Source: Candidatus Omnitrophota bacterium (GTDB lineage: Bacteria > Omnitrophota > Gorgyraeia > Gygaellales > Profunditerraquicolaceae). From it: a DNA stretch of 64,000 nt. Location of the stretch: assembly GCA_030691865.1 (NCBI GenBank), contig JAUYDL010000029.1:8998-72997 (forward strand). The letters are read 5' to 3'. Below the pieces are notes generated by a model. The model was not told where the DNA came from. It ran no database searches and was given only the letters and a program-made list of their open reading frames with translations. Numbering within the stretch: position 1 is the stretch's first letter; each line of letters opens with the position of its first letter. A program made the position numbers and the translations under genes. Positions 26,210-33,180 of the stretch are shown here, piece by piece.

Positions 26210-26899
26210 TTATAGCCTGCCCGGTGTTCCTCCGTATAAGTCCAAAGTTAAATCTGATTGCCAATATTCCTTAGTATCAACATTCATTATGGTAAGTTTC
26301 CCTGACCATCCGGCTCCGGTATCAATATTCCAAACATTACACACATGAATCGGTTGAAAAGTATTATAAAGTTCAGTTGGTGTATGACCGACAAAGATAT
26401 CCTTGTATCGGCCCAATTTACAGTTGCGCCCCTCTGCTTGCATCTTCCACGCCATATCAAGAAGCCTCCTATCCCAAACCAATGTTTGCGCGCTATGACT
26501 CGAAAGCGATATGTCCGGATTAAACCCGCCATGCACGAAAACCTGATCATCACGCTCAATCCAAAGATGTCCGCTCTTTAGAAAATCGATGTGTGCCTTC
26601 GGCATAGGGCCACCGTTATATGACGCTATTGTTCGATCACCGCCTTGACTCGTCCATATCTCCGGCTTATCCCCGCGCAAAGCCCAATCCAGAGCCCACA
26701 TATCATGGTTACCAATAACCAAATTGCAGTGTTTAACCTTTAAAAGCTCATCGATGCTTTGCTTGACATCCGGATAACCATCACACACGTCACCTAAAAC
26801 GATTAAGCGATCTTGCTTGTAATCAAATTTCGAGCGTTCAAAACACTGCATTAGCGCCTTGTAAGCGCCATGAATATCACCAATAGCGTATGTCTTCAC
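26210..26899 (-). CDS. PPP-family metallophosphoesterase
   Basis: A 229-residue phosphatase with all family motifs: GDIHG (7-11), GDVCDG (36-41), GNHD (63-66), VHGG (about 121-124) and VGHTPT (about 169-174). The C-terminal NIDTGAGWSGKLTIMN is typical of PrpE/ApaH-like and bacterial PPP phosphatases that act on phosphoproteins or dinucleoside polyphosphates. The start is GTG 26899 with AAAGGA 7 nt upstream. It begins only 3 bp after the nucleotidyltransferase gene and is the third member of an AbiEi-NTase-phosphatase operon. It could reverse nucleotidylation by its neighbour, which is inference only. Confidence 0.9.
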   Translation of the reverse strand: MKTYAIGDIHGAYKALMQCFERSKFDYKQDRLIVLGDVCDGYPDVKQSIDELLKVKHCNLVIGNHDMWALDWALRGDKPEIWTSQGGDRTIASYNGGPMPKAHIDFLKSGHLWIERDDQVFVHGGFNPDISLSSHSAQTLVWDRRLLDMAWKMQAEGRNCKLGRYKDIFVGHTPTELYNTFQPIHVCNVWNIDTGAGWSGKLTIMNVDTKEYWQSDLTLDLYGGTPGRL

Positions 26900-26902
26900 T
26901 CA

Positions 26903-27694
26903 TCAATCCTTTGCAATGCTTCTCTTGAGCCTCTTAAATCTATCAAATATGTCTTGGCGCACATCATGGATATATTCATCAGGACCGTTTTCCTGTTCTA
27001 CCAAAAGACAGCCTCGACTTGAAACCCTTTCAAAAAACTTGTTTATATTATCCGGGACGCCCATTAAATACCCTTTTTCTCTGTACTGGGATATTTCCTT
27101 CAAAATCAAGTCAATATCAGGCGCGTACCGCAAGATGAAGTACATATAATACAAATCTTTAGCCTGTTTTTCCTTGTTCTCCCTATCGATAAAAGTCGCT
27201 CCCTTGTGATACAAAAAAGCTGACGGTTTCGGACAATTAATAAGATAGCCTTTGTTCTTTTTCATAGCGTAAATGTTTATCGATATCCGGTGTTTTAAGA
27301 GGAAATCAAATTTGTCGATTTTATTTATTTGTATCTGCTGGCCTACCATTTTCTCGATCGCCTTGATATCCGCGGTAGGATAAGTAATAAACTCTACCGG
27401 GACTTTTTCTTTATACAGCACAACAGGAAACATCCTGTCCATCTTCAGATGACGTTCTTTGTAATCCAAAGAAGAAAGTGTTTCAAAAATTGTCTTTGAA
27501 TAATCTCCGGTAACGGATTGATCTACGCCAAAATCTATATCAACCGTAGTCACCGGATTTCTGACGGATGTTTTCCAAATAAAATTTGAATAGATATACG
27601 GCATCCATCCACCGACAAGCGTGAGGTCAGGAAGATAATCACGCATGTCTTCAAGCACGTTAAAAAACACTGCTTCAATTTTTTCAAGATTCAT
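26903..27694 (-). CDS. Nucleotidyltransferase, toxin-like partner of AbiEi regulator
   Basis: A 263-residue NTase-fold protein. LTLVGGWMPYIYSNFIW (about 24-40) is the GS/GG loop, and TTVDIDFGV contains DxD. KVPVEFITYP gives the third acidic residue. CPKPSAFLYHKGATFIDRENKEKQAKDLYYMYFIL is the conserved C-terminal helix region of AbiEii-like enzymes. It overlaps the AbiEi-like gene by 11 bp, and the phosphatase follows after 3 bp. A type IV toxin role follows from the AbiEi neighbour; its target is unknown. Confidence 0.82.
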   Translation of the reverse strand: MNLEKIEAVFFNVLEDMRDYLPDLTLVGGWMPYIYSNFIWKTSVRNPVTTVDIDFGVDQSVTGDYSKTIFETLSSLDYKERHLKMDRMFPVVLYKEKVPVEFITYPTADIKAIEKMVGQQIQINKIDKFDFLLKHRISINIYAMKKNKGYLINCPKPSAFLYHKGATFIDRENKEKQAKDLYYMYFILRYAPDIDLILKEISQYREKGYLMGVPDNINKFFERVSSRGCLLVEQENGPDEYIHDVRQDIFDRFKRLKRSIAKD

Positions 27695-28370
27695 ACAAAC
27701 CCGTCCCCTTCTCTTCTAAAACTTTTTTCAGATAATCAGCGTGCTCGCGCCCGCGGGGCTTATAATTATAGAGGTCTAAATAAAGCTGCAAATTAGAAAC
27801 AACCTTATATCCCTTTATTGCCTGAGCGCCATAAAATACGCTCTTCTTGTAATGCGGGCGAATAATATGAATGTTCCCACCTCTTACAAGCTCCTTTAAA
27901 TCAAGTTGTTGGCGTAACTCGAGAACATCCTTTTTCCAGTCTTCAGGTTCCAAATACAGGCATACCTGATCCGTTACTACAAAAGAAGTTACCAAATTGG
28001 CGCCAGAATGGAGTGTGAACGCGTATTGTTTGTCTTTCAGATAATCTTTAAGCTTCGGTAAAATATTTTTATCTGGAGAATAATAGGTATCGACTTCGTT
28101 TAATTCAAAGCGGTACTCTGTTACCCAATCGCTGATTAGCTCATCTATATTCGTAAGAAGCGCATAGCTATTCGGCCCACGTTTGACCCGCTCGATGTAG
28201 CCCTTTTTTGCCATGGTTTCAAGCGCTCCTTGTGCCAACCCAATGCTCACCCCATTATCTCCTGTAAAGTCGCGCGTAACCCATTTCTTCTGTGGATCAG
28301 ACAGCATCTTCCTCAAGATAAAAGTCGCTTTATCAGCAAAAATATTTTTCATATTCGTTGGGTTATTCAT
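27684..28370 (-). CDS. AbiEi-family antitoxin / repressor of the three-gene module
   Basis: A 228-residue protein with an N-terminal winged helix (WVTRDFTGDNGVSIGLAQGALETMAKKGYIERVKRG) and the AbiEi C-terminal part (YAFTLHSGANLVTSFVVTDQVCLYLE, KGYKVVSNLQLYLDLYNYKPRGREHADYLKK). I start it at ATG 28370, with AAGGAG 9 nt upstream. A GTG at 28379 is also in frame but belongs to an operator half-site that lies between the ribosome binding site and the ATG. Several copies of AATGTTCAYT surround the promoter, as for an autorepressor. Confidence 0.86.
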   Translation of the reverse strand: MNNPTNMKNIFADKATFILRKMLSDPQKKWVTRDFTGDNGVSIGLAQGALETMAKKGYIERVKRGPNSYALLTNIDELISDWVTEYRFELNEVDTYYSPDKNILPKLKDYLKDKQYAFTLHSGANLVTSFVVTDQVCLYLEPEDWKKDVLELRQQLDLKELVRGGNIHIIRPHYKKSVFYGAQAIKGYKVVSNLQLYLDLYNYKPRGREHADYLKKVLEEKGTGLYES

Positions 28371-28437
28371 AATGTTCACTCCTTCTTAATGTTCATTGAT
28401 TAGTAAACAATATATACCCAGTGAACATTAATGTCAA
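28371..28437 (-). promoter_or_regulatory. Promoter and triple operator of the second AbiEi module
   Basis: TTGACA (28432-28437), 17-base spacer, TATATT (28409-28414). Half-sites: AATGTTCACT at 28371-28380 (between ribosome binding site and ATG), TAATGTTCATTG at 28387-28398 and its inverted partner CAGTGAACATTA at 28419-28430 inside the spacer. The arms match at 11 of 12. Confidence 0.8.
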
Positions 28438-28484
28438 ACGTTTTTATTACATGCTCTTTTCCCCACGGCCCCCAGCGCCGCGCC
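28438..28484 (-). pseudogene. Remnant of a GT9 3' end (copy A)
   Basis: The minus strand reads ARRWGPWGKEHVIK, matching AQRWGPWGEGHIVI near the C-terminus of the GT2-GT9 protein at 29474. Only about 15 codons are left. It directly follows a manC-like start remnant. Confidence 0.6.
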
Positions 28485-28489
28485 TCCAC

Positions 28490-28526
28490 CTTCCCGCTCC
28501 ACCTTCTAAAATAACTTCGTATGTCA
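28490..28526 (-). pseudogene. Remnant of the manC 5' end
   Basis: The minus strand reads MTYEVILEGGAG, against MTYAVILAGGVG of manC (start at 24367), with most bases identical. The reading frame runs straight into the GT9 remnant and ends soon after. Confidence 0.6.
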
Positions 28527-28577
28527 TAAAAATTGATTATATCATGCTCAACTCAAAAATCACATATCTAAGCATGA

Positions 28578-28625
28578 AATCCAACTATCCTTTTTTTTAA
28601 GGTCACAATTTGTGACCTTAAAGAT
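28578..28625 (-). pseudogene. Possible ORF6N-domain fragment with perfect dyad
   Basis: Minus-strand translation gives LRSQIVTLKK, which resembles the conserved FxSLRSQIVT segment of phage ORF6N-domain proteins as I remember them. The DNA is itself a palindrome: TAAGGTCACA, three bases, TGTGACCTTA (28598-28620). The coding and dyad readings may be one thing, a mobile palindromic fragment. Confidence 0.4.
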
Positions 28626-28626
28626 T

Positions 28627-28815
28627 CTACCTCTCCCCACGGCCCCCAGCGCCACGCGGTTTTGCCCGGCAGGTCATTCCTGAACAACGCCACCACCGGC
28701 ATCCCCACGACGCAACAGCCAAATGCATCGGCCCACTGTCGCAACTCACCAGTACCCTGCACTGCGTAAAAATCTGCGCTAACTCTACTAAAGTAGTCTT
28801 ATTAAGATGATTCTA
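28627..28815 (-). pseudogene. Frameshifted remnant of a GT9 3' end (copy B)
   Basis: The minus strand reads KTTLVELAQIFTQCRVLVSC then DSGPMHLAV in one frame, and VGMPVVALFRNDLPGKTAWR in the next. Both line up with KTSLVELAALLK ... SGDSGPMHLAA and VGTPVIALFRNDLPGKTAQR of the intact GT9 domain at 29474. One frameshift separates the halves. It is a decayed duplicate of the last 60-odd codons. Confidence 0.85.
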
Positions 28816-28873
28816 TCTTGATGATCGTGACAATTCTGGTTTGGATTATACAAAAAAATACAATCGGGAATAA

Positions 28874-29191
28874 TTATACACTCAGTTCGCGGGGAATAAA
28901 GTCTATGCTGAGTCTTGCTCTTAAGGCCGCGGCAAGCCTCGCAAGGGTTTTGAGATTAATGCGTGCATTTCTTAAATCCTCCAAGCGCGAGATGGTCTGT
29001 TGGGTAGTGTTAACTTTTTTTGCTAATTCTGCCTGGCTTAAATGCCTCATTTGCCTTAGCTGAGTGATCTTGTAGCCTATTTGCAGCCTTGCCACTTCTT
29101 CGTCGTAGGCTTTTCTAAACCCAGGGCTCTTTCTAAGCTCTTCTTCAATATGCTGGTTTATTGTTTTGGGAACTATTATTTTTCTTTTCAT
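28874..29191 (-). CDS. HigA-type XRE antitoxin / regulator
   Basis: A 105-residue HTH protein. The Cro/C1-type HTH is GYKITQLRQMRHLSQAELAKKVNTTQQTISRLED, followed by NLKTLARLAAALRARLSIDF, the usual antitoxin tail. N-terminal KTINQHIEEELRKSPGFRKAYDEEV is typical of HigA-like antitoxins. I choose ATG 29191, which has AGAGGTG upstream. The frame continues 25 codons further up into what looks like the N-terminus of a RelE/HigB-type toxin. No full toxin remains beside it. A consensus promoter lies at 29289-29317. Confidence 0.85.
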   Translation of the reverse strand: MKRKIIVPKTINQHIEEELRKSPGFRKAYDEEVARLQIGYKITQLRQMRHLSQAELAKKVNTTQQTISRLEDLRNARINLKTLARLAAALRARLSIDFIPRELSV

Positions 29192-29266
29192 AAGAATCAC
29201 CTCTATAGACTCTTCAACTGGCCGTTTATTTCTTTCGTCCTCGTAGTATATGGCTTTCTTTTTCAT
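29192..29266 (-). pseudogene. N-terminal scrap of a HigB/RelE-type toxin, in frame with HigA
   Basis: Encodes MKKKAIYYEDERNKRPVEES and a few more residues, running into the antitoxin without a stop. Pattern yYxD..g..PVeeFi is the usual start of Gp49/HigB toxins. An internal deletion that removed most of the toxin and joined its first codons to higA would explain it. Confidence 0.55.
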
Positions 29267-29288
29267 ACTGACTCTTTAGCCTACTTAA

Positions 29289-29317
29289 AATATACGCTAT
29301 TTGTGGTGTAATGTCAA
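29289..29317 (-). promoter_or_regulatory. Promoter of the HigB-scrap/HigA locus
   Basis: TTGACA (29312-29317), 17-base spacer, TATATT (29289-29294) on the minus strand, the same geometry as the other toxin-antitoxin promoters in the window. Confidence 0.75.
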
Positions 29318-29420
29318 GATAAAATTACATCTTATTTAATGTATGATAACACCAGTCGCGCGCAATCTTTTCAGCATCCTCTTTCTATTACAACAGACGC
29401 AACAAGAGACGAAATCTAAC

Positions 29421-29453
29421 TAAAATAAAAGAGCCGAATCTATTAGATCCGGC
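29421..29453 (-). terminator. Intrinsic terminator of the polysaccharide operon
   Basis: On the minus strand GCCGGATCT, loop AAT, AGATTCGGC (29433-29453) with one G-T wobble, then TCTTTTATTTT. It is 20 bp past the stop of the GT2-GT9 gene, the last of the long operon. Confidence 0.85.
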
Positions 29454-29473
29454 CCCCAAAGATAATCCCAACT

Positions 29474-31078
29474 CTATATTATTCTTTCTTTAATCCTGCA
29501 AAGTACTTCCTCAACGCTTATATCCTCTAAATTACTCTTCTCTATAACTATATGCCCCTCTCCCCACGGTCCCCAGCGTTGCGCGGTTTTACCCGGCAAA
29601 TCATTCCTGAACAACGCTATCACCGGAGTCCCCACAGAGGCAGCCAAATGCATCGGCCCGCTATCCCCTGAAACAACTAAACTGCCACGTTTCAATAATG
29701 CCGCTAATTCCACTAAACTTGTCTTATTAATCAAATCTATAGTCCCTAAGGGGACTGTCCCCAAAGGGGACTGTCCCCGATCTTCAACTCTTCCCACAAG
29801 CACAACCTTCACTTTCATCTCCTGTATAATTCTCTGCGCTAATTCGCCAAACCGCTCAATTGGCCACTGTTTAACCGGATCACTGGTAAAAGGATGGATG
29901 ATTACAATTTTTTGATTAATAAAATATTTATATAAATTATCATTTACTTTAATCGCTAGTGACAAATCCTGCGTTTTTGCCCCCAGCAACCCTACCAACT
30001 CCAAATTACAATCTACCTCATGCCGGCTACCTTGATGCTTGGTATCTTTTAATTTATGGGTAAGCAAAAACCCCCATTTCCTATCATAACCCACACGCAC
30101 AGGGATGCCCGCTAAAAAAATACTCTGATGTGCTTCTTTAGTAGGATTTAGGACAACACAGAGATCAAACCTGTGCTTCCTTAATCCTTTCCTGATTTGG
30201 TCCCAAACTACTACCTGATCAACACATTCCACCGCAGTCGCCAACTCACTAACTGTAGAATTTACCGCTAAAGTAAGCTCTGCCTGCGGATATCTCTCTT
30301 TCAACGCCCGAATAGCCGGAATATTCAACAAAAACTCTCCAAACCGGTCATTACGTATGACGAGTATTCTCTTGATCATGGAACACCCCACGGGCAAGCC
30401 CGTGGTACCTAAATTTACCCCCTGACGTATAATAGCTTGCCCATCCAGTGACATCCCCCGAAGCAGTTCTTTCTTCGCATTCATCTGCGAAGGGGGATAG
30501 AAAATAGGCACTTCCATTACGCGCATTTTTTTTCTTAAGGCTTTAGTTAAAATCTCAAACGCAGTATCCGCGCCTTTTAATTCCGGCGCTAAATTTAAAA
30601 AACTTTCCCTGCGCATAAGCTGACAATGCGTAAACCAGTCATACAACTTAACACCAAATAGAATATTTAATATCAGGGTTGAGAAATAATTTTTAACTTT
30701 CGCCAACCCCGAGGTCCCTTGATGCATTTTGCTAAAACGTGCACCCAGAACGATATCCGCCCCTGAATCCTTGATCGCCCCCAAAAGCTTAAGATAATTA
30801 CCAGGGTCATACCTTAAGTCCCCATTCTGGATGAGAATAAATTCACCGGTGGCATTCTGTAACCCCGTGCGCACCGCAGCCGCCTTTCCGCGATTACTGA
30901 CATGGTGGATAACCTTTAAGCTATTAAGAGAAAGCCCCCTTAAGATTAACTCAGTATTATCCTTAGAGCAATCGTTAACCACGATAATCTCTTTCTCAAC
31001 AGAAAGATTGCTAACCTTATTGATTACTGCTTCAATAGTTTTCTCTTGATTATAAACCGGCAAAATTACAGAAATCAT
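29474..31078 (-). CDS. GT2-GT9 fusion glycosyltransferase
   Basis: Residues 1-220 form a family 2 glycosyltransferase of the polyprenyl-phosphate mannose/glucose type (ISVILPVYNQEKTIEAVI, VNDCSKDNT, IQNGDLRYDP). Residues 234-534 are a complete GT9 heptosyltransferase-like domain (IKRILVIRNDRFGEFLLNIPAI ... SGDSGPMHLAASVGTPVIALFR). They are linked by NLGTTGLPVGCS, encoded across a CCACGGGC/GCCCGTGG hairpin. The GT9 part has its own ATG at 30379 with a GTGGGGTG site, so it may also be translated alone. A second repeat supplies about residues 434-446 in the GT9 domain. It is the last gene of the operon, with AGGAG at its start. Confidence 0.88.
   Translation of the reverse strand: MISVILPVYNQEKTIEAVINKVSNLSVEKEIIVVNDCSKDNTELILRGLSLNSLKVIHHVSNRGKAAAVRTGLQNATGEFILIQNGDLRYDPGNYLKLLGAIKDSGADIVLGARFSKMHQGTSGLAKVKNYFSTLILNILFGVKLYDWFTHCQLMRRESFLNLAPELKGADTAFEILTKALRKKMRVMEVPIFYPPSQMNAKKELLRGMSLDGQAIIRQGVNLGTTGLPVGCSMIKRILVIRNDRFGEFLLNIPAIRALKERYPQAELTLAVNSTVSELATAVECVDQVVVWDQIRKGLRKHRFDLCVVLNPTKEAHQSIFLAGIPVRVGYDRKWGFLLTHKLKDTKHQGSRHEVDCNLELVGLLGAKTQDLSLAIKVNDNLYKYFINQKIVIIHPFTSDPVKQWPIERFGELAQRIIQEMKVKVVLVGRVEDRGQSPLGTVPLGTIDLINKTSLVELAALLKRGSLVVSGDSGPMHLAASVGTPVIALFRNDLPGKTAQRWGPWGEGHIVIEKSNLEDISVEEVLCRIKERII
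29742..29778. repeat. GGGGACTGTCCCC repeat inside the GT9 domain
   Basis: GTCCCTAAGGGGACTGTCCCC followed by AAAGGGGACTGTCCCC, a tandem of short palindromes. It is read in frame as RGQSPLGTVPLGT between two conserved GT9 segments (LVGRVED and INKTSLVELAAL), so it is an insertion. Confidence 0.85.
30388..30405. repeat. CCACGGGC hairpin at the GT2-GT9 junction
   Basis: Perfect 8-bp inverted repeat CCACGGGC/GCCCGTGG with a 2-base loop, located exactly between the two glycosyltransferase domains. Confidence 0.8.
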
Positions 31079-31093
31079 TTTTATTACTCCTAT

Positions 31094-32329
31094 TTAAATT
31101 TTTTCGATTTCTCTATCCGAAATTTTTCCTAACGCCAGACCCAAGCCAATCAAAAACCAAAAAATCATCACTAAACGCGCGTAATAAAGGCTAGTTTCGG
31201 TAAGCCCATTAATCAGATACGCTATAATCGCCGCAAAAACAGATACGGATAAAGCCTTTAAAAAAGGATCTGTATTCCTCTTAAAAGCTAACCAAATAGA
31301 CTTAAGAACAAAGAACAAAAAGATCAAAAATGTTCCCAAGCCAAGCAGCCCCATCTCACCACCCATCTGCAAAAAGCTATTATGCGCGTAAATAGTATCC
31401 GGCGTCTCCATTCTAGCTTCAGCCACTGCGGTCTTATATTTACCATAATTCTTTGAAAAAGTATTAATCCCCACACCAATAAACGGATGTTCACCAATCA
31501 TATGCACAGTATTACGGTAAATACTCATCCTTACTTCATCAGTCAACAAAACCATCGGATTATAGTTAACACTCTTAGCCCACACTTTGATATTTTTAGG
31601 CATCACAAAAGGATAAATTAAAAGTAATAAAATAAGCCCCAAAGTTATAATCTTATTCTTCCTGACTAAACTCAAGAAAAGCACACTTACAAAAAGCCCC
31701 AAGCCTGCCCCGCGCGATAAAGAAAGATAAACGCCCAAGCTGCCAATTAATGCAGCACAAGAAAAGAAAACCCTGTTCTTTAATTTTGAGGAGAACAGGG
31801 CCAATCCGACAATAACTGGAGTTAATCCAGTAAGATATACCCCCATAGCATTACAGCCCGGGAAAGACGCTGTCGCGCGCGCCAAACCAATGTTCCCGTT
31901 AAGAGGATTTCCGCGTATAAAATCCCTTCCCGAAAATAACTGCCAAAGAGCATCAATGCCGATAAGGGAAATAGCGCAAGCCACAGAAATGGCAATTCTC
32001 TTAAAATGTTCTCTATCTTTAATACTCTCACTGCACACCAGAAAGATTAAAAAAGCTTTAAATAATTTAACCATTCCATTTAGGCTATTGCTCATGCTAA
32101 CTGAGTTTATAAAAGAAAGTATGCCAATAAACATGAACACCCCAAAAATTATAACTGGCAGAGAAAGAAAGCACAGCTTTTCTTTCTTTATTATCTTTTC
32201 AATTAAAAACGCGCCAATCATAATCCCAATAACCGTATTCGCCACCCCCGGCGCAATCGCCACCGAAACCGGCAACAAAATAATCCCCCAATAAACAATC
32301 TTTCCCATTATTTTAACGAACTTTTGCAC
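31094..32329 (-). CDS. O-antigen ligase family protein (Wzy_C)
   Basis: A 411-residue polytopic membrane protein with about 11-12 hydrophobic segments. The large periplasmic loop has EHPFIGVGINTFSKNYGKYK and YAHNSFLQMGGEMGLLGLGTFL, the hallmark of the Wzy_C/WaaL family that ligates or polymerises lipid-linked oligosaccharide. LSLSRGAGLGLFVSVLFLS matches the conserved SxSRG. A second protein of this family occurs at 57356; one may be ligase and the other polymerase. GTG 32329 is preceded by AAGGAG. Confidence 0.9.
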   Translation of the reverse strand: MQKFVKIMGKIVYWGIILLPVSVAIAPGVANTVIGIMIGAFLIEKIIKKEKLCFLSLPVIIFGVFMFIGILSFINSVSMSNSLNGMVKLFKAFLIFLVCSESIKDREHFKRIAISVACAISLIGIDALWQLFSGRDFIRGNPLNGNIGLARATASFPGCNAMGVYLTGLTPVIVGLALFSSKLKNRVFFSCAALIGSLGVYLSLSRGAGLGLFVSVLFLSLVRKNKIITLGLILLLLIYPFVMPKNIKVWAKSVNYNPMVLLTDEVRMSIYRNTVHMIGEHPFIGVGINTFSKNYGKYKTAVAEARMETPDTIYAHNSFLQMGGEMGLLGLGTFLIFLFFVLKSIWLAFKRNTDPFLKALSVSVFAAIIAYLINGLTETSLYYARLVMIFWFLIGLGLALGKISDREIEKI

Positions 32330-32346
32330 TATTTATCTCCTTCCAA

Positions 32347-32390
32347 CCCGTCATTGTGAGGCGCCGCAGCGCCGAATCAATCTCGCTTTC
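32347..32390. repeat. GTCATTGTGAG...CAATCTCG repeat, copy 3
   Basis: CCCGTCATTGTGAGGCGCCGC then AGCGCCGAATCAATCTCG, a compact version of the element flanking the RhuM gene, here in an operon gap. Confidence 0.65.
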
Positions 32391-32391
32391 A

Positions 32392-33162
32392 TTAATACCC
32401 TCTCTTCTCTCTCCTCAAGATATTATAATATCCCGATAACTTAGCCCAAAAGCTAAACAACTTATTCGTATCAGAATTGGTTACTTTGATTCTTTTAAGC
32501 TCATACACATCGCGGTTAAACTTAGCAAATCCGCGATTTGTCGTACAGGCGCCTTTATAACCTGCCTGCATAACTAATTTTTTTGCTTTCTCATTAAACC
32601 CACCGGAAGGATAACAAAAATAATCTACCGGCAGGCCTATTTTCTCTTCAATCGCCTTCTTTGAGCCAGCTATCTCCTCAAACGCAGCCTTTTCATCTTT
32701 CACAACCCCAAGATAAAAATGCGTTTTGGTATGTCCCCCGAAAGCTATATTATCTTTAGACATAGCGATAACCTCATCCCAATTTAAAAATCCTTTTCCT
32801 ATATAATCAGTTACAAGGAATATAGTTGCCGGAAAACCAAACTTTTTCAAAACCGGATATGCATATTGAAAATTATCTTTATATCCATCATCAATAGTAA
32901 TTACTATCTTGTTCCTTTTAAAAGACTTTTTATCTTTTATGCTTCTAACTAATTCATCTAAAGTTATGACTTCATAACCATTTTTCTTAATAAACGCCAT
33001 CTGTTTAATAAAATTCTCAGGTTTAACAAAAAAACCCCCCTCCCCATACCCAATGCTATGATACACCAAAATAGGTACAGTGTACCTTGGAGTAAACCAA
33101 AAAAAATAAAAAGCTCCCAAAATAATAATCAAAGAAAATAATGTTAAAAGTAATTTTTTCAT
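32392..33162 (-). CDS. Polysaccharide deacetylase (NodB family)
   Basis: A 256-residue protein with an N-terminal hydrophobic anchor (LLLTLFSLIIILGAFYFFWF). Then comes the NodB domain: TVPILVYHSI, VITIDDGYKDN (the Asp-Asp metal/catalytic motif), FGGHTKTHFYLG (His pair) and FCYPSGGFNEKAKK. It would remove acetyl groups from an amino sugar of a surface polymer outside the cytoplasmic membrane. It sits between the O-antigen ligase and the membrane GT, inside the polysaccharide operon. Confidence 0.9.
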   Translation of the reverse strand: MKKLLLTLFSLIIILGAFYFFWFTPRYTVPILVYHSIGYGEGGFFVKPENFIKQMAFIKKNGYEVITLDELVRSIKDKKSFKRNKIVITIDDGYKDNFQYAYPVLKKFGFPATIFLVTDYIGKGFLNWDEVIAMSKDNIAFGGHTKTHFYLGVVKDEKAAFEEIAGSKKAIEEKIGLPVDYFCYPSGGFNEKAKKLVMQAGYKGACTTNRGFAKFNRDVYELKRIKVTNSDTNKLFSFWAKLSGYYNILRREKRGY

Positions 33163-33180
33163 ATAAATACAAACACTTTA

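Noticed and set aside
28598..28620. Possible intrinsic terminator at the TAAGGTCACA palindrome
   Set aside because: The T-run lies on the wrong side for the plus strand, and on the minus strand the hairpin is followed by A residues, so it does not fit a terminator.
29325..29390. Minus-strand tail reading KEDAEKIARDWCYHTLNKM then stop
   Set aside because: It looks like a gene end between a terminator and the HigA promoter, but I cannot name the family or find the rest of a gene.
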